From Mycolicibacterium iranicum (GTDB lineage: Bacteria > Actinomycetota > Actinomycetes > Mycobacteriales > Mycobacteriaceae), in NCBI RefSeq assembly GCF_014190915.1, contig NZ_JACHVU010000006.1:231085-295084 (forward strand): a stretch of 64,000 nucleotides of DNA, given 5' to 3'. Position numbers and translations under genes: made by a program. The notes below the pieces were generated by a model. It made no database searches. It had not been told where the DNA came from and saw nothing but the letters and a program-made list of their open reading frames with translations. Of this stretch, positions 35,310-43,275 are shown piece after piece; position 1 is the stretch's first letter, and each line of letters starts with the position of its first letter.

Positions 35310-35316
35310 ACCGCGG

Positions 35317-35802
35317 TCACACCGGGATGAACGTGAACGTCGTGACTCCGACGGGTCCGGCGCCGCACGGGTTCGGACCGTTGAGCGTGTAGACACCGTT
35401 CGTCCCGTCCGGGTTGAACGTGTATCTGGCCACGACGTCGACCGGGCGCCCGTCGGCACAGGTCGCGCCGCCGGGCACCCACTGGTCGAGGACGAATTGG
35501 CCGCCCTGCAGGCGCGCCTGTCCCTGATCGGTGTTGGCGTCGAGATTGAACAGACTCAGGCAGCCGGGCCCGCAGCTGTCCACGCGCATCCGGGTGTCGG
35601 TGACGACGCCGTTGGCCATCACGCTGCGATACAGGTAAAACCCCGGTGCGAGGTCGGCGCCCGCCGCGGGCGCGCAGACGAGGCTGCCCACGGCACACGC
35701 CGCCCCCACAGCGATGGGGCCGACGGCGGTCCTACTCGACGGCGCCCTCCCCGGAGCGCCCCCTGCCGGAGCGCCCCCTGCCTGAACGATGGACTGTCTC
35801 AT
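35317..35802 (-). CDS. small secreted protein, function unknown
   Basis: 161 residues from ATG 35802, with GAGGAAC 8 nt upstream. An Ala/Gly-rich start is followed by an export signal ending AGADLAPG (about residue 48). The mature domain of about 110 residues has four Cys (DSCGPGCLS, GATCADG, PNPCGAG), enough for two disulfides, and reads YLYRSVMANGVVTDTRMRVDSC, typical of small exported mycobacterial beta-domain proteins. The C-terminus is VGVTTFTFIPV. I do not recognise a named family. It is divergent from a cutinase gene, sharing a 195-bp intergenic region. Confidence 0.75.
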   Translation of the reverse strand: MRQSIVQAGGAPAGGAPGRAPSSRTAVGPIAVGAACAVGSLVCAPAAGADLAPGFYLYRSVMANGVVTDTRMRVDSCGPGCLSLFNLDANTDQGQARLQGGQFVLDQWVPGGATCADGRPVDVVARYTFNPDGTNGVYTLNGPNPCGAGPVGVTTFTFIPV

Positions 35803-35997
35803 GGTCTGTTCCTCACGGCCGGCGACGTATCCGCTGAGTGTAGGAAGCTGTGTTCGCCGGCGGACCCGATTCGCCCAGGTGAAACCTGTATCCGACGTTG
35901 CCAGTATCGAAGTCGCGCGCCGGTGACGGTCCGCATTGGACAACGCCTCGGTAAAGATCTGTGACGGACCGTATTTGGACGTGCTCGTTCGAGCCGA

Positions 35998-36870
35998 ATG
36001 TGCAACCATCGAGCCGTGGGACTGTCAGATCGTCTAAGTTCTTTTGTCCGCCCCGCCCTCGTCGCCGCCGTCGCGCTGACGATCGCGCCTCTCGCCGCGC
36101 CGCGTGCCGGGGCGCAACCGGCTCCCCCGGCGCCGGTCCCGCCGGCACCCCCGGGGCCGCCGCCCGCCGCCGTCGGACCGGCCCCCGGCCCCGCACCCGC
36201 GCCGGCTCCTGCGGCAGCACCGCTGGCCGCCCCGCCCGGCTGCCCCGATGTCGAGGTCGTCTTTGCGCGCGGCACGACCGAGGCTCCGGGCCTGGGCACG
36301 GTGGGTCAGGCGCTCGCCGACGATCTGCAGGCCAAGCTGCCCGGCCGGTCGGTGCGTGTGTATGCGGTGGATTACCCGGCCAGCCCGGATTTTCCGACGG
36401 CCATCCAGGGCATCACCGATGCCAGCACGCATGTCCAGCAGATCGCGATGAACTGCCCCGACACCAAGCTGGTCCTCGGCGGTTATTCCCAGGGTGCGGC
36501 CGTCATGGGTTTCGTGACAACGGAATTGATCCCGGACGGGGTGTCGGCGTCGGAGGTTCCGCAGCCGATGCCAGCCGACATCGCCGACCATGTCGCCGCG
36601 GTGACGCTGCTCGGGACGCCGTCGGATCGGTTCATGAGCATGATCAATCAGCCTCCGGTCGCCATCGGCCCGCTGTATCAGCCCAAGACCATCGAGCTGT
36701 GTGTCCCCAACGACTTCGTGTGCTCGCCGGGCAACGACTTCGGCGCGCATGCGCGGTATGTCTCCGACGGTCTGGTGATGCAGGCGGCCGACTTCGCGGT
36801 CGGGAAATTGGCCGGCGCCTTGGACACCTCAGAGGACGCGGACACCTCGGAGGAACAGACACCGCAGTGA
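35998..36870 (+). CDS. cutinase-like secreted esterase with proline-rich linker
   Basis: 290 residues if started at ATG 35998; GTG 36016 is an equally good start that still gives the export signal (LVAAVALTIAPLAAPRAGA). A Pro/Ala linker of about 45 residues precedes the catalytic domain. The cutinase motifs are CPDVEVVFARGTTEAPGLG, the nucleophile elbow GGYSQGAAV, Asp in CVPNDFVC and His in FGAHARY. A short acidic tail (DTSEDADTSEEQ) ends the protein. It is predicted to act on envelope lipids or host/environment esters. It is the second cutinase in the window and differs from the first by its linker and tail. Confidence 0.9.
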   Translation: MCNHRAVGLSDRLSSFVRPALVAAVALTIAPLAAPRAGAQPAPPAPVPPAPPGPPPAAVGPAPGPAPAPAPAAAPLAAPPGCPDVEVVFARGTTEAPGLGTVGQALADDLQAKLPGRSVRVYAVDYPASPDFPTAIQGITDASTHVQQIAMNCPDTKLVLGGYSQGAAVMGFVTTELIPDGVSASEVPQPMPADIADHVAAVTLLGTPSDRFMSMINQPPVAIGPLYQPKTIELCVPNDFVCSPGNDFGAHARYVSDGLVMQAADFAVGKLAGALDTSEDADTSEEQTPQ

Positions 36871-36950
36871 TGTCGGAACCCGCCGCTGCGGGCCGACGGT
36901 CGCGATAGTGTTCCCACACCAGTTTTGATCGCTCACCTGAAGGGTCGGCA

Positions 36951-38078
36951 GTGACCAGATCACGGTTCCTCGCACTTGCTGCGTCCACGTTCCTCGTCGT
37001 CGGGATGGCCGCGTGCGCCCCGCCGGAGAAATCCGACAGCGGCAACCAGACCGGGTCCGGCGTGAACGCCCGCGAAGCGACCTCTGCGGAGGACTTCGGC
37101 GGCATGGATGCTCTGGTGGAAGCCGCCAAGGCCGAGGGCGAATTGAATGTGATTGCGCTGCCACCCGATTGGGCGAACTACGGCGAGATCATCAATGCCT
37201 TCTCCGAGAAATACGGCATCAAGGTCAACTCGGCGCAGCCGGACGCGAACAGCCAGGACGAGATCAACGCCGCGAACCAACAGAAGGGCCGCAGCACCGC
37301 GCCGGATGTCTTCGATCTCGGCCAGGCGATCGCGTTGGCGAACACCGCGATGTTCGCGCCGTACAAGGTCGCGACCTTCGACGAGATCCCGGAGCAGTTC
37401 AAGGATCCCGACGGCACCTGGGTCAACGACTACGGCGGCTACATGTCGATCGGTTACGACTCGGCGAAGGTTCCCGAGATCACCGGCGTCAACGACCTGT
37501 TGAAGCCGGAGTTCGCCGGCAAGGTCGCGCTCAACGGCGACCCCACCACCGCCAGTGCCGCCGCCAACGGTGTGCTGATGGCGGCGATCTCGAACGGTGG
37601 ATCGGTCGACGACATCGCCCCGGGCGTGGACTTCTTCCGGCGGCTCAACGATGCCGGCAACTTCCTGCCGGTGGATCCGACGCCGGCCACCATCGAAGCC
37701 GGCCAGACACCGGTCGTCATCGACTGGGACTACCTCAATTCCGCGCAGACGGCCACGATTCCGACGTGGAAGGTGTTCGTGCCGTCCGACGCGCTGGTGG
37801 GCGGCTATTACTTTCAGGCGATCAACAAAGACGGGCCCCATCCCGCGGCCGCGCGGCTGTGGCAGGAGTTCCTCTACAGCGACGAAGGCCAAAACCTCTA
37901 CCTCAAGGGGATGGCCCGCCCTGTGCGTGCCGAAGCGATGGCCGACGCGGGGACCGTCGACAGGGCGGCGTTCGATGCGTTGCCCGCGGTGGACGGCGCC
38001 CCGATCATCCCGACCGACGAGCAGAGCACGAAGAACGCGGAGTTCCTCGGCGCGAACTGGGCTTCCGCCGTCAGTTGA
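36951..38078 (+). CDS. orphan ABC-type solute-binding lipoprotein (spermidine/iron-like)
   Basis: 375 residues from GTG 36951 (GAAGGG upstream). The lipoprotein signal ends VGMAAC. The periplasmic-binding fold of the spermidine/putrescine-Fe group is seen from GELNVIALPPDWANYGEIINAFSEKYGIKV, GYMSIGYDSAKVPEITGVNDLLKPEFAGKVAL and VVIDWDYLN. It should bind a cationic or small organic solute for import. No permease or ATPase gene is next to it, so the partners must be elsewhere. It ends in a 17-bp tandem duplication spanning its stop codon. Confidence 0.88.
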   Translation: MTRSRFLALAASTFLVVGMAACAPPEKSDSGNQTGSGVNAREATSAEDFGGMDALVEAAKAEGELNVIALPPDWANYGEIINAFSEKYGIKVNSAQPDANSQDEINAANQQKGRSTAPDVFDLGQAIALANTAMFAPYKVATFDEIPEQFKDPDGTWVNDYGGYMSIGYDSAKVPEITGVNDLLKPEFAGKVALNGDPTTASAAANGVLMAAISNGGSVDDIAPGVDFFRRLNDAGNFLPVDPTPATIEAGQTPVVIDWDYLNSAQTATIPTWKVFVPSDALVGGYYFQAINKDGPHPAAARLWQEFLYSDEGQNLYLKGMARPVRAEAMADAGTVDRAAFDALPAVDGAPIIPTDEQSTKNAEFLGANWASAVS

Positions 38079-38103
38079 GCAGGCCGGTCAGTTGAGTAGG
38101 CCT
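38070..38103 (+). repeat. 17-bp tandem duplication across the stop codon
   Basis: Copy 1 38070-38086 and copy 2 38087-38103 both carry GTCAGTTGAG followed by C/T and AGGCC. They differ at two positions. The first copy supplies the Ser codon and TGA stop of the solute-binding protein; the second repeats them in the intergenic gap. Confidence 0.8.
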
Positions 38104-38104
38104 G

Positions 38105-39472
38105 TTAGCTGATCCGCACGCCCTGGCGGATCAGCTCCTGCTGGACGGCGTGGACGTCGACGTCGGCGAATTGTCTGCCGGAGCGCACCGAGAGCGCGGC
38201 GGCGACACCTGCGCCCTGACCGGTGACCGCGCAGCAGGACATGTTTCGCGTCGCGGCGTGCGCGATGCGGTCTCCGCCGGTGGCGCGGCCGGCGACGATC
38301 AGGTGGCGCACGGCTTTCGGCAGGGTGGACCGGTACGGGATCTGCAGATAACGTCCCGTCGTCGGAAGCACCAGAACGCCGTAGCCGTCGATGAATTCCG
38401 GGTAGATGCCGATGCTGTCGTCGAAGCGCCCCTGCTCGCGGACGTCGTTCTCGGTGAGGTTGTAGACGGCGTCGATCTTGCGGGTGTCGCGGACACCGAT
38501 GGTCATCCCGAAGTTGCGCAGCCGGGCCGTCTCGCAGCCGGGCGTGTAGCGGCGCAACGCCTCGATGGCCAGCATCGCCTGCCTGCGCCCCTCGATCTCC
38601 CACCGCGTCAGGCTGTCCGGATCGGTCCCGTCGCAGCCGGACAGGTGCACGAGGTTCATGTACGTCAGCTCGCCCGTGTCGTGCATCGCGCCCCACGTGC
38701 CGCCGATGGTATTCAGGTCGGCCGGCAGCAGGCCGTCCTCGATGGCTTTGGCGAACGGCTTGCCCAGGTACGGCGAATACAGATCGGCGTCCTTGGCGGC
38801 TGTCTCGTCGGCGGCGAATTCCCCGGCAGCCCAGTCCCTGTAGGTCTGCGGATCGTCGGCGACCCCGCGCAGGAACGCGGCCTTGTCCACCCCGGCGAGA
38901 TGGAACATCACCGACGCGGCCATCATCGCCTCGACCGGTGTCTTGGACACCGGTGCGCCGGCCCGGGTGGCCACATCGGCGTCGCCGGTGGCGTCGACGA
39001 CCCGTCGAGCCAGGATCGCCTCGCGGCCCGCCTTCGACTCGGTCAGGATCCCGATCACGGTGTCGCCGTCCATCAACGGCGCGACGAACTGACGGTGCAG
39101 CATCGCGTGGATGCCGGCCTCCTCGACGAGCCGGTCGGCCACCACCTTGAAGCCTTCGGAATCGAGTTCGTAGGACAGCGACTGACTTTCGGGTACCGCC
39201 GCGCCCATCGCCCTGGCGCGCTGCTCGAACTCCCACCCGATGCCGCCGGCCTCGACGGTCTGTTCGTGCCGGTACCAGGCGAAGCCCTCGACGCCGACAG
39301 CGGTGATGTTCCCGCCGAAACAGCCGTAGCGCTCGACGAGCGTCACCTCGACCCCCGCCCGGGCCGCCGCCAACGCGGCCGCCAGACCGCCGGGGCCCGA
39401 GCCCACGACCAGCACGTCGGTCTCGTGGAGGACGTCGATCTCGCGAGCGGGTTCGGTGATGGTGCGCGGCAT
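38105..39472 (-). CDS. FAD-dependent oxidoreductase (FAD_oxidored family)
   Basis: 455 residues from ATG 39472 (MPRTITEPAREIDVLHET). The dinucleotide-binding motif is GSGPGGLAAALAAARAGVEVTLVERYG, then FGGNITAVGVEGFAWY, VVDATGDADVATRAG, NFGMTIGVRDTRKI and a C-terminal GRATGGDRIAHAATRN with ATGQGAGVAAAL-like sequence. This flavoprotein family (Pfam FAD_oxidored) often acts on xanthan or organic acid substrates and is poorly characterised. It is convergent with the solute-binding lipoprotein, so the two could serve one catabolic pathway, though this is only proximity. Confidence 0.88.
   Translation of the reverse strand: MPRTITEPAREIDVLHETDVLVVGSGPGGLAAALAAARAGVEVTLVERYGCFGGNITAVGVEGFAWYRHEQTVEAGGIGWEFEQRARAMGAAVPESQSLSYELDSEGFKVVADRLVEEAGIHAMLHRQFVAPLMDGDTVIGILTESKAGREAILARRVVDATGDADVATRAGAPVSKTPVEAMMAASVMFHLAGVDKAAFLRGVADDPQTYRDWAAGEFAADETAAKDADLYSPYLGKPFAKAIEDGLLPADLNTIGGTWGAMHDTGELTYMNLVHLSGCDGTDPDSLTRWEIEGRRQAMLAIEALRRYTPGCETARLRNFGMTIGVRDTRKIDAVYNLTENDVREQGRFDDSIGIYPEFIDGYGVLVLPTTGRYLQIPYRSTLPKAVRHLIVAGRATGGDRIAHAATRNMSCCAVTGQGAGVAAALSVRSGRQFADVDVHAVQQELIRQGVRIS
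38107..38136. terminator. candidate bidirectional hairpin terminator
   Basis: Perfect 11-bp inverted repeat (AGCTGATCCGC / GCGGATCAGCT) with an 8-nt loop, lying between convergent genes and inside the last codons of the FAD oxidoreductase. There is no U-tract, which is common for mycobacterial hairpin terminators. Confidence 0.45.
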
Positions 39473-39482
39473 GGCGCGGATC

Positions 39483-40094
39483 CTAGCCCCCGAACGTGTC
39501 CGGTCCGCGACGCAGAATCGCCATGGCGGCCAGAAGTTCCCACGCAATGATCGGGTAGACCGCGCCGCGCTCGACGAGTCCCACCGGCAGAACCGTCGAG
39601 CCCCCTGCACCGTCGACGATCAGTATCAGCAGGCACGCGATCCCGAAGGCGCCGAGCAGCATGCCGGCGCGGCGGAAAGCCGTTGTGGCGCCGAACCTCC
39701 CGCTGCCGGCCCCGCCGATGATCGCGGCGGTGTTCCCTCCGACGATCGCCAGCCCCGCGCCGAGGACATGCCAGTGCGCCTGGGCCGAGCCACTGGGGAA
39801 CACGCCGACCAGGATGTTGCCGGCGGCGTTCGCCGCGGCCGCGGCGACGAACGCCCGTACCGTCCAGTGTTTGGTCGGGGATGCGCGCGCGAGCACCACA
39901 GCCCCGGCGAGGAACAGAGATCCGTGCACCATGAACGCCCCGATGTTCATCACCGGTGAGACACCGAGGTCGCTGATGTAGTCGGCGACGTAGCTGTATC
40001 CGTCGACATGCGTCGCGGCGACGGCCTCGCAGACCAGATAGACACCCGCACCGAGGAGCCACAGATACGCCGCCGCACGGGCAGAGGTGGTGAT
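39483..40094 (-). CDS. DUF998 membrane protein, start codon unclear
   Basis: About 203 residues with six hydrophobic segments: AAYLWLLGAGVYLVCEAVAA, GAFMVHGSLFLAGAVVLA, VRAFVAAAAANAAGNILVG, VLGAGLAIVGGNTAAIIGG, GMLLGAFGIACLLILIVDG and the last helix WELLAAMAIL. YVADYISDLGVSPVMNIGAFMVHGS is typical of DUF998. Upstream of TM1 the frame contains no ATG, GTG or TTG after the stop of the DUF2252 gene. The first normal starts (GTG 39953, ATG 39950) would delete TM1. I mark the start at ATC 40094, the nearest near-cognate codon, as a best guess. Function unknown. Confidence 0.72.
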   Translation of the reverse strand: MTTSARAAAYLWLLGAGVYLVCEAVAATHVDGYSYVADYISDLGVSPVMNIGAFMVHGSLFLAGAVVLARASPTKHWTVRAFVAAAAANAAGNILVGVFPSGSAQAHWHVLGAGLAIVGGNTAAIIGGAGSGRFGATTAFRRAGMLLGAFGIACLLILIVDGAGGSTVLPVGLVERGAVYPIIAWELLAAMAILRRGPDTFGG

Positions 40095-40096
40095 CG

Positions 40097-41533
40097 CTAC
40101 ACCCCGCGCTCGACGGGCAGTTGACCTTTGTCGACTGCGGCGGTCAGCGCGGCGTGGTCGGCTTCGGTCTGGTCGGCGTACCGGCGCGCGAAGGTGCACA
40201 ACGCGTCGTCGACCCGCTCGGAGCGCCCCATGTAGCCCGCGATCATCGACGCCCCACTGGTTCTGGCGTGCCCCTTGGCCAGCAACTGCCCGACGACACC
40301 GGTGTAGTCGATCAGCGCCTTGCCGTCCATGGCGTCCAGCGGGATGGTGCCCTTCATGTTGCGGAACTGACGGACGTAGAACTGCCGCCCGTTGACCGTC
40401 GTCCACCCCAGCAGCGGGTCGCTGACGGTCTGCAGCGCCTGCTGGTATTCGACCACCCGCTGGCCCTGGTGCGCGTGCCACGCCGATTCGCCGTGCACGT
40501 AGCGCGCCAGCACGGAGCGGCGCGCCTGCTTCAGTTGGAGGAACACTACGTCCTCGGGCGAAGATCCTTCCAGCAGAGCCACATACGCGCGCAGGCCGAC
40601 GCTGCCGACCCCGACCACCTTGTGGGCGACGTCGAGGATCGTGTAACCACCCAGCACGCGCCGCCAATGGGTGGACAGCGTCGGGAGATAGTCGTCGAGC
40701 GCGGCGGACAGCGCGTCGGCTTCGCGGTCCGGCAGTCGGGTGATCAGCGGCGGTTCCTCGACGATGCGCCGGACCCCGCCCACCTCTTCGGTGAAACGCG
40801 GCAGCGCGCGGTCACTCGTGCGGTGGCGGGCCCGGACCGCCGAGCGGCGCACCTGATCGGCCAGCGGACCCGCCGTCTCCCCCGCGAGCCGGTCGACGTC
40901 GAGGCGGGTGAACGACCGGGAGAACAGCGGCTCGTCGGCGAGTCGGCGCACCTCGGTGCGGTAGGCCGAGACGCAGGAACGCACCGCTGCGGCGCAGTCG
41001 TCCTCGGCAGCGCCGTTGTGGCGCCCCGCGACCCAGATACTGGCGACGAGCCGGCGCAGGTCCCACTCCCACCCGCCCGGGTGCGCCTCGTCGAAGTCGT
41101 TGAGATCGATGACGAGGTCGCGCTCCGGGGAGGCGTAGAAGCCGAAGTTGCCGAGGTGTGAGTCGCCGCAGACGACCGGCATGATGCCGGTGGACGGCAG
41201 CCGGGCGACGTCGTCGGCCATCACCACGGCGGTGCCGCGCAGGAACCCGTACGGGGAGGCGATCATTCGGCCCACCCGCACCGGAATGAGCCGTTCCACC
41301 CGGCCCCGGTGGTTGGCCTGGATGAGTTGCACGGGGTCGGGCCGGTCGTCCGGCGGCGTCCATTCCGCGAGCGTCTTGCGGGGCACCCGTTTGCGCAGGC
41401 TCTTGCCGAGCGCATACCGCTCGGCACGGGTGACCGGGCGCTGACGCAACGAGTGATACGGCGCGGCGTCCGCCTCGGCCAGCACCGTGTGCCTGGTGGG
41501 TGGGGGTCCTGTCGCGGCACTCACCGATGCCAT
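40097..41533 (-). CDS. DUF2252 family protein (kinase-like fold)
   Basis: 478 residues from ATG 41533 with GAGG upstream. DUF2252 hallmarks: YHSLRQRPVTRAERYALGKSLRKRVPRKTLAEW near the start, FLRGTAVVMADDVA, CGDSHLGNFGFYASPERDLVIDLNDFDEAHPGGWEWDL, and RQFRNMKGTIPLD. The CGDSHLGNFG ... DLNDFDEA pair resembles the catalytic HGDxHxxN ... DFD motifs of aminoglycoside/choline kinase-like enzymes, so an ATP-dependent phosphotransfer is plausible but undemonstrated. It is divergent from the NYN gene. The downstream DUF998 gene starts right at its stop codon. Confidence 0.88.
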   Translation of the reverse strand: MASVSAATGPPPTRHTVLAEADAAPYHSLRQRPVTRAERYALGKSLRKRVPRKTLAEWTPPDDRPDPVQLIQANHRGRVERLIPVRVGRMIASPYGFLRGTAVVMADDVARLPSTGIMPVVCGDSHLGNFGFYASPERDLVIDLNDFDEAHPGGWEWDLRRLVASIWVAGRHNGAAEDDCAAAVRSCVSAYRTEVRRLADEPLFSRSFTRLDVDRLAGETAGPLADQVRRSAVRARHRTSDRALPRFTEEVGGVRRIVEEPPLITRLPDREADALSAALDDYLPTLSTHWRRVLGGYTILDVAHKVVGVGSVGLRAYVALLEGSSPEDVVFLQLKQARRSVLARYVHGESAWHAHQGQRVVEYQQALQTVSDPLLGWTTVNGRQFYVRQFRNMKGTIPLDAMDGKALIDYTGVVGQLLAKGHARTSGASMIAGYMGRSERVDDALCTFARRYADQTEADHAALTAAVDKGQLPVERGV

Positions 41534-41626
41534 GTTGCCTCGTCCGCAGCGGTGTGGGGCACATTAGGAGAATCGCAGTCGGCGGTGGGACCCGTCTGTG
41601 CGCTGTTCATCGATCACACTGTCCTG

Positions 41627-42526
41627 GTGACAGAATCCGGCGCGACCCGAGTTGCGGTGTACCTCGACTTCGACAACATCGTCATCTCGCGGTACGACCA
41701 GGTCAACGGGCGCAATTCGTTCCAGCGCGACAAGGCCAAGGGTTTCGAGGACGGCCCGGACAAGCTCACCCGTGCGACCGTGGATGTCGGCGCGATCATC
41801 GATTTCGCGTCGTCCTTCGGCACGCTGGTCCTCACCCGCGCCTACGCCGACTGGTCTGCGGAGATCAATGCGCGCTATCGGGGTCAGCTGGTCGGCCGCG
41901 CCGTGGACCTGGTTCAGCTGTTCCCGGCGGCGGCGTACGGCAAGAACGGCGCCGACATCCGGCTGGCCGTCGACGCGGTGGAGGACATGTTCCGTCTGCC
42001 CGATCTGACGCACGTGGTGATCGTGGCCGGCGACTCCGACTACATCGCACTGGCCCAGCGGTGCAAGCGGCTGGGCCGGTATGTGGTGGGCATCGGTGTG
42101 GCGGGTTCGTCGAGCCGGATGCTCGCCGCGGCGTGCGACGAGTTCGTCACCTATGACGCGTTGCCGGGCGTTCCGGTCTTCGAGCCCGATCCCGTTGCCG
42201 AGGAGAAGCCGGCCCCGAAGCGCCGCTCGTCGCGAAGCAAGGCGGCCGAACCGTCCGAGGCGTCGGAGGAGTCCGAGGCTCCGGACCCGCAGGCGGTCGC
42301 GACCGGCCTGCTGACCCGAGCCTTGCGGATCGGACTGGAAAAAGATGACGTCGAGTGGCTGCACAACTCGGCGGTGAAGGCGCAGATGAAACGGATGGAC
42401 CCGTCGTTCAGCGAAAAGTCGCTGGGCTTCAAATCGTTCAGCGATTTCCTGCGGTCCCGCAGCGACGTCGTCGAACTCGACGAGAGCTCGACCACCCGGA
42501 TGGTGCGGCTACGCGAAAGCGCGTGA
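41627..42526 (+). CDS. NYN ribonuclease-like protein with C-terminal OST-HTH/LOTUS domain
   Basis: 299 residues from GTG 41627. The NYN (PIN-like) domain covers about residues 1-165: acidic metal-site residues lie in VAVYLDFDNIV, NGADIRLAVDAVEDM and VIVAGDSDYIALAQRCKRLGR. A charged linker (KPAPKRRSSRSKAAEPSEASEESE) leads to an OST-HTH domain (about 225-295; GLLTRALRIGLEKDDVEWLHNSAVKAQMKRMDPSFSEKSLGFKSFSDFL). The architecture matches LabA/MARF1-like RNA-processing proteins, where LOTUS-type domains bind RNA. It is predicted to be a cytosolic endoribonuclease or RNA-binding regulator. Confidence 0.9.
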   Translation: MTESGATRVAVYLDFDNIVISRYDQVNGRNSFQRDKAKGFEDGPDKLTRATVDVGAIIDFASSFGTLVLTRAYADWSAEINARYRGQLVGRAVDLVQLFPAAAYGKNGADIRLAVDAVEDMFRLPDLTHVVIVAGDSDYIALAQRCKRLGRYVVGIGVAGSSSRMLAAACDEFVTYDALPGVPVFEPDPVAEEKPAPKRRSSRSKAAEPSEASEESEAPDPQAVATGLLTRALRIGLEKDDVEWLHNSAVKAQMKRMDPSFSEKSLGFKSFSDFLRSRSDVVELDESSTTRMVRLRESA

Positions 42527-42728
42527 CACGGACGCCGGTCTGGCCGAGGTTGAGCCGACAACACCTTGGTCGCCAGACCCAACTGACATCAACTTTCCGA
42601 GCACGTGCATCCGACTTTGCTCCAGGTAACAGAGGCTCTCAAGGAGCGTCACCGGGTGATGCGGCGTAAATCCGCGTCAGACACGGTGCCTGAGATCACA
42701 CTGTGGACCTCACCCAGCTGACATCCAG
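42527..42728. other. lower-GC intergenic stretch
   Basis: Between the convergent NYN and small membrane-protein genes. GC is visibly below the flanks. It contains two similar pieces (CTGACATCAACTTTCC near 42586 and CTGACATCCAGTTATT near 42719). I see no gene or RNA structure I can name. Confidence 0.4.
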
Positions 42729-42995
42729 TTATTTGGGGTCACCAGCACGAGCGCATGCGCGGAAAAGGCTGGTTTCGAGATCGTTCTCGTCGAACAGCGG
42801 ATCGTCAAGACTGATGTAAACATCGCTCGTGGGGCACGGCACTTTCAGCGCCCCGTCCGGATGCTGCTCCGGCATCGGAATGGTCAGCACCAGACCGATG
42901 ACCACCATCACGACCAAGCTCAGGCACAGTAGAAACTGTTGACCCTTCCCTCGGGCGTAATACCAGCGTGCGAAAGATTCCCCCCGTTTCCCCAT
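42729..42995 (-). CDS. small single-pass membrane protein, hypothetical
   Basis: 88 residues from ATG 42995 (MGKRGESFARWYYARG); a GTG seven codons upstream is an alternative. One membrane helix (FLLCLSLVVMVVIGLVLTIPM) is preceded by basic residues, giving an N-in orientation, and followed by a short outer domain with two Cys and several acidic residues (SLDDPLFDENDLETSLF). GC and codon bias are lower than in the neighbours. It sits between the NYN gene and the tmRNA 3' end, a common insertion site for mobile DNA. I do not recognise the protein. Confidence 0.6.
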   Translation of the reverse strand: MGKRGESFARWYYARGKGQQFLLCLSLVVMVVIGLVLTIPMPEQHPDGALKVPCPTSDVYISLDDPLFDENDLETSLFRACARAGDPK

Positions 42996-43234
42996 GAAAC
43001 AGACTGTAGAACTCACACGTCAGGTCTGTGAAGCGCCGCACCCGGGCCGCCGGCGTTCAGCCCACGGATACATGAACGCGGGATCCAGACGACACTGACG
43101 CCGAGCTGACAACAAGGCCGTGGCGTACAGAACCTGAACGTCGGAGGTGCCGTCCTCGCGTGGCCTGCCGTTGCGCAGTGATGCCATCGCGGCGAGTCAA
43201 TTCACGTGTACTGATCAGATGTTGATCGAAACGA
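42996..43234. other. intergenic stretch before tmRNA terminator
   Basis: About 240 bp without a supported gene. It should hold the promoter of the small membrane protein. A short inverted repeat GATCA-gatgt-TGATC lies near 43213-43227. There is no integrase fragment and no recognisable copy of the tmRNA 3' end. Confidence 0.4.
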
Positions 43235-43268
43235 AAGCAGGTCAGGGACTTTCGTCCCTGACCTGCTT
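43235..43268 (-). terminator. intrinsic terminator of the tmRNA gene
   Basis: Perfect 15-bp stem (43235-43249 with 43254-43268) closed by a GAAA tetraloop on the minus strand and followed by TCGTTTCGAT. It lies 8 nt beyond the mature tmRNA 3' end. Confidence 0.85.
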
Positions 43269-43275
43269 CTTCTCC

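Noticed and set aside
35863..35885. Second SigF-like promoter before the small secreted protein
   Set aside because: GTTT and GGGTC are 14 nt apart; spacing and -10 both deviate, so support is too weak.
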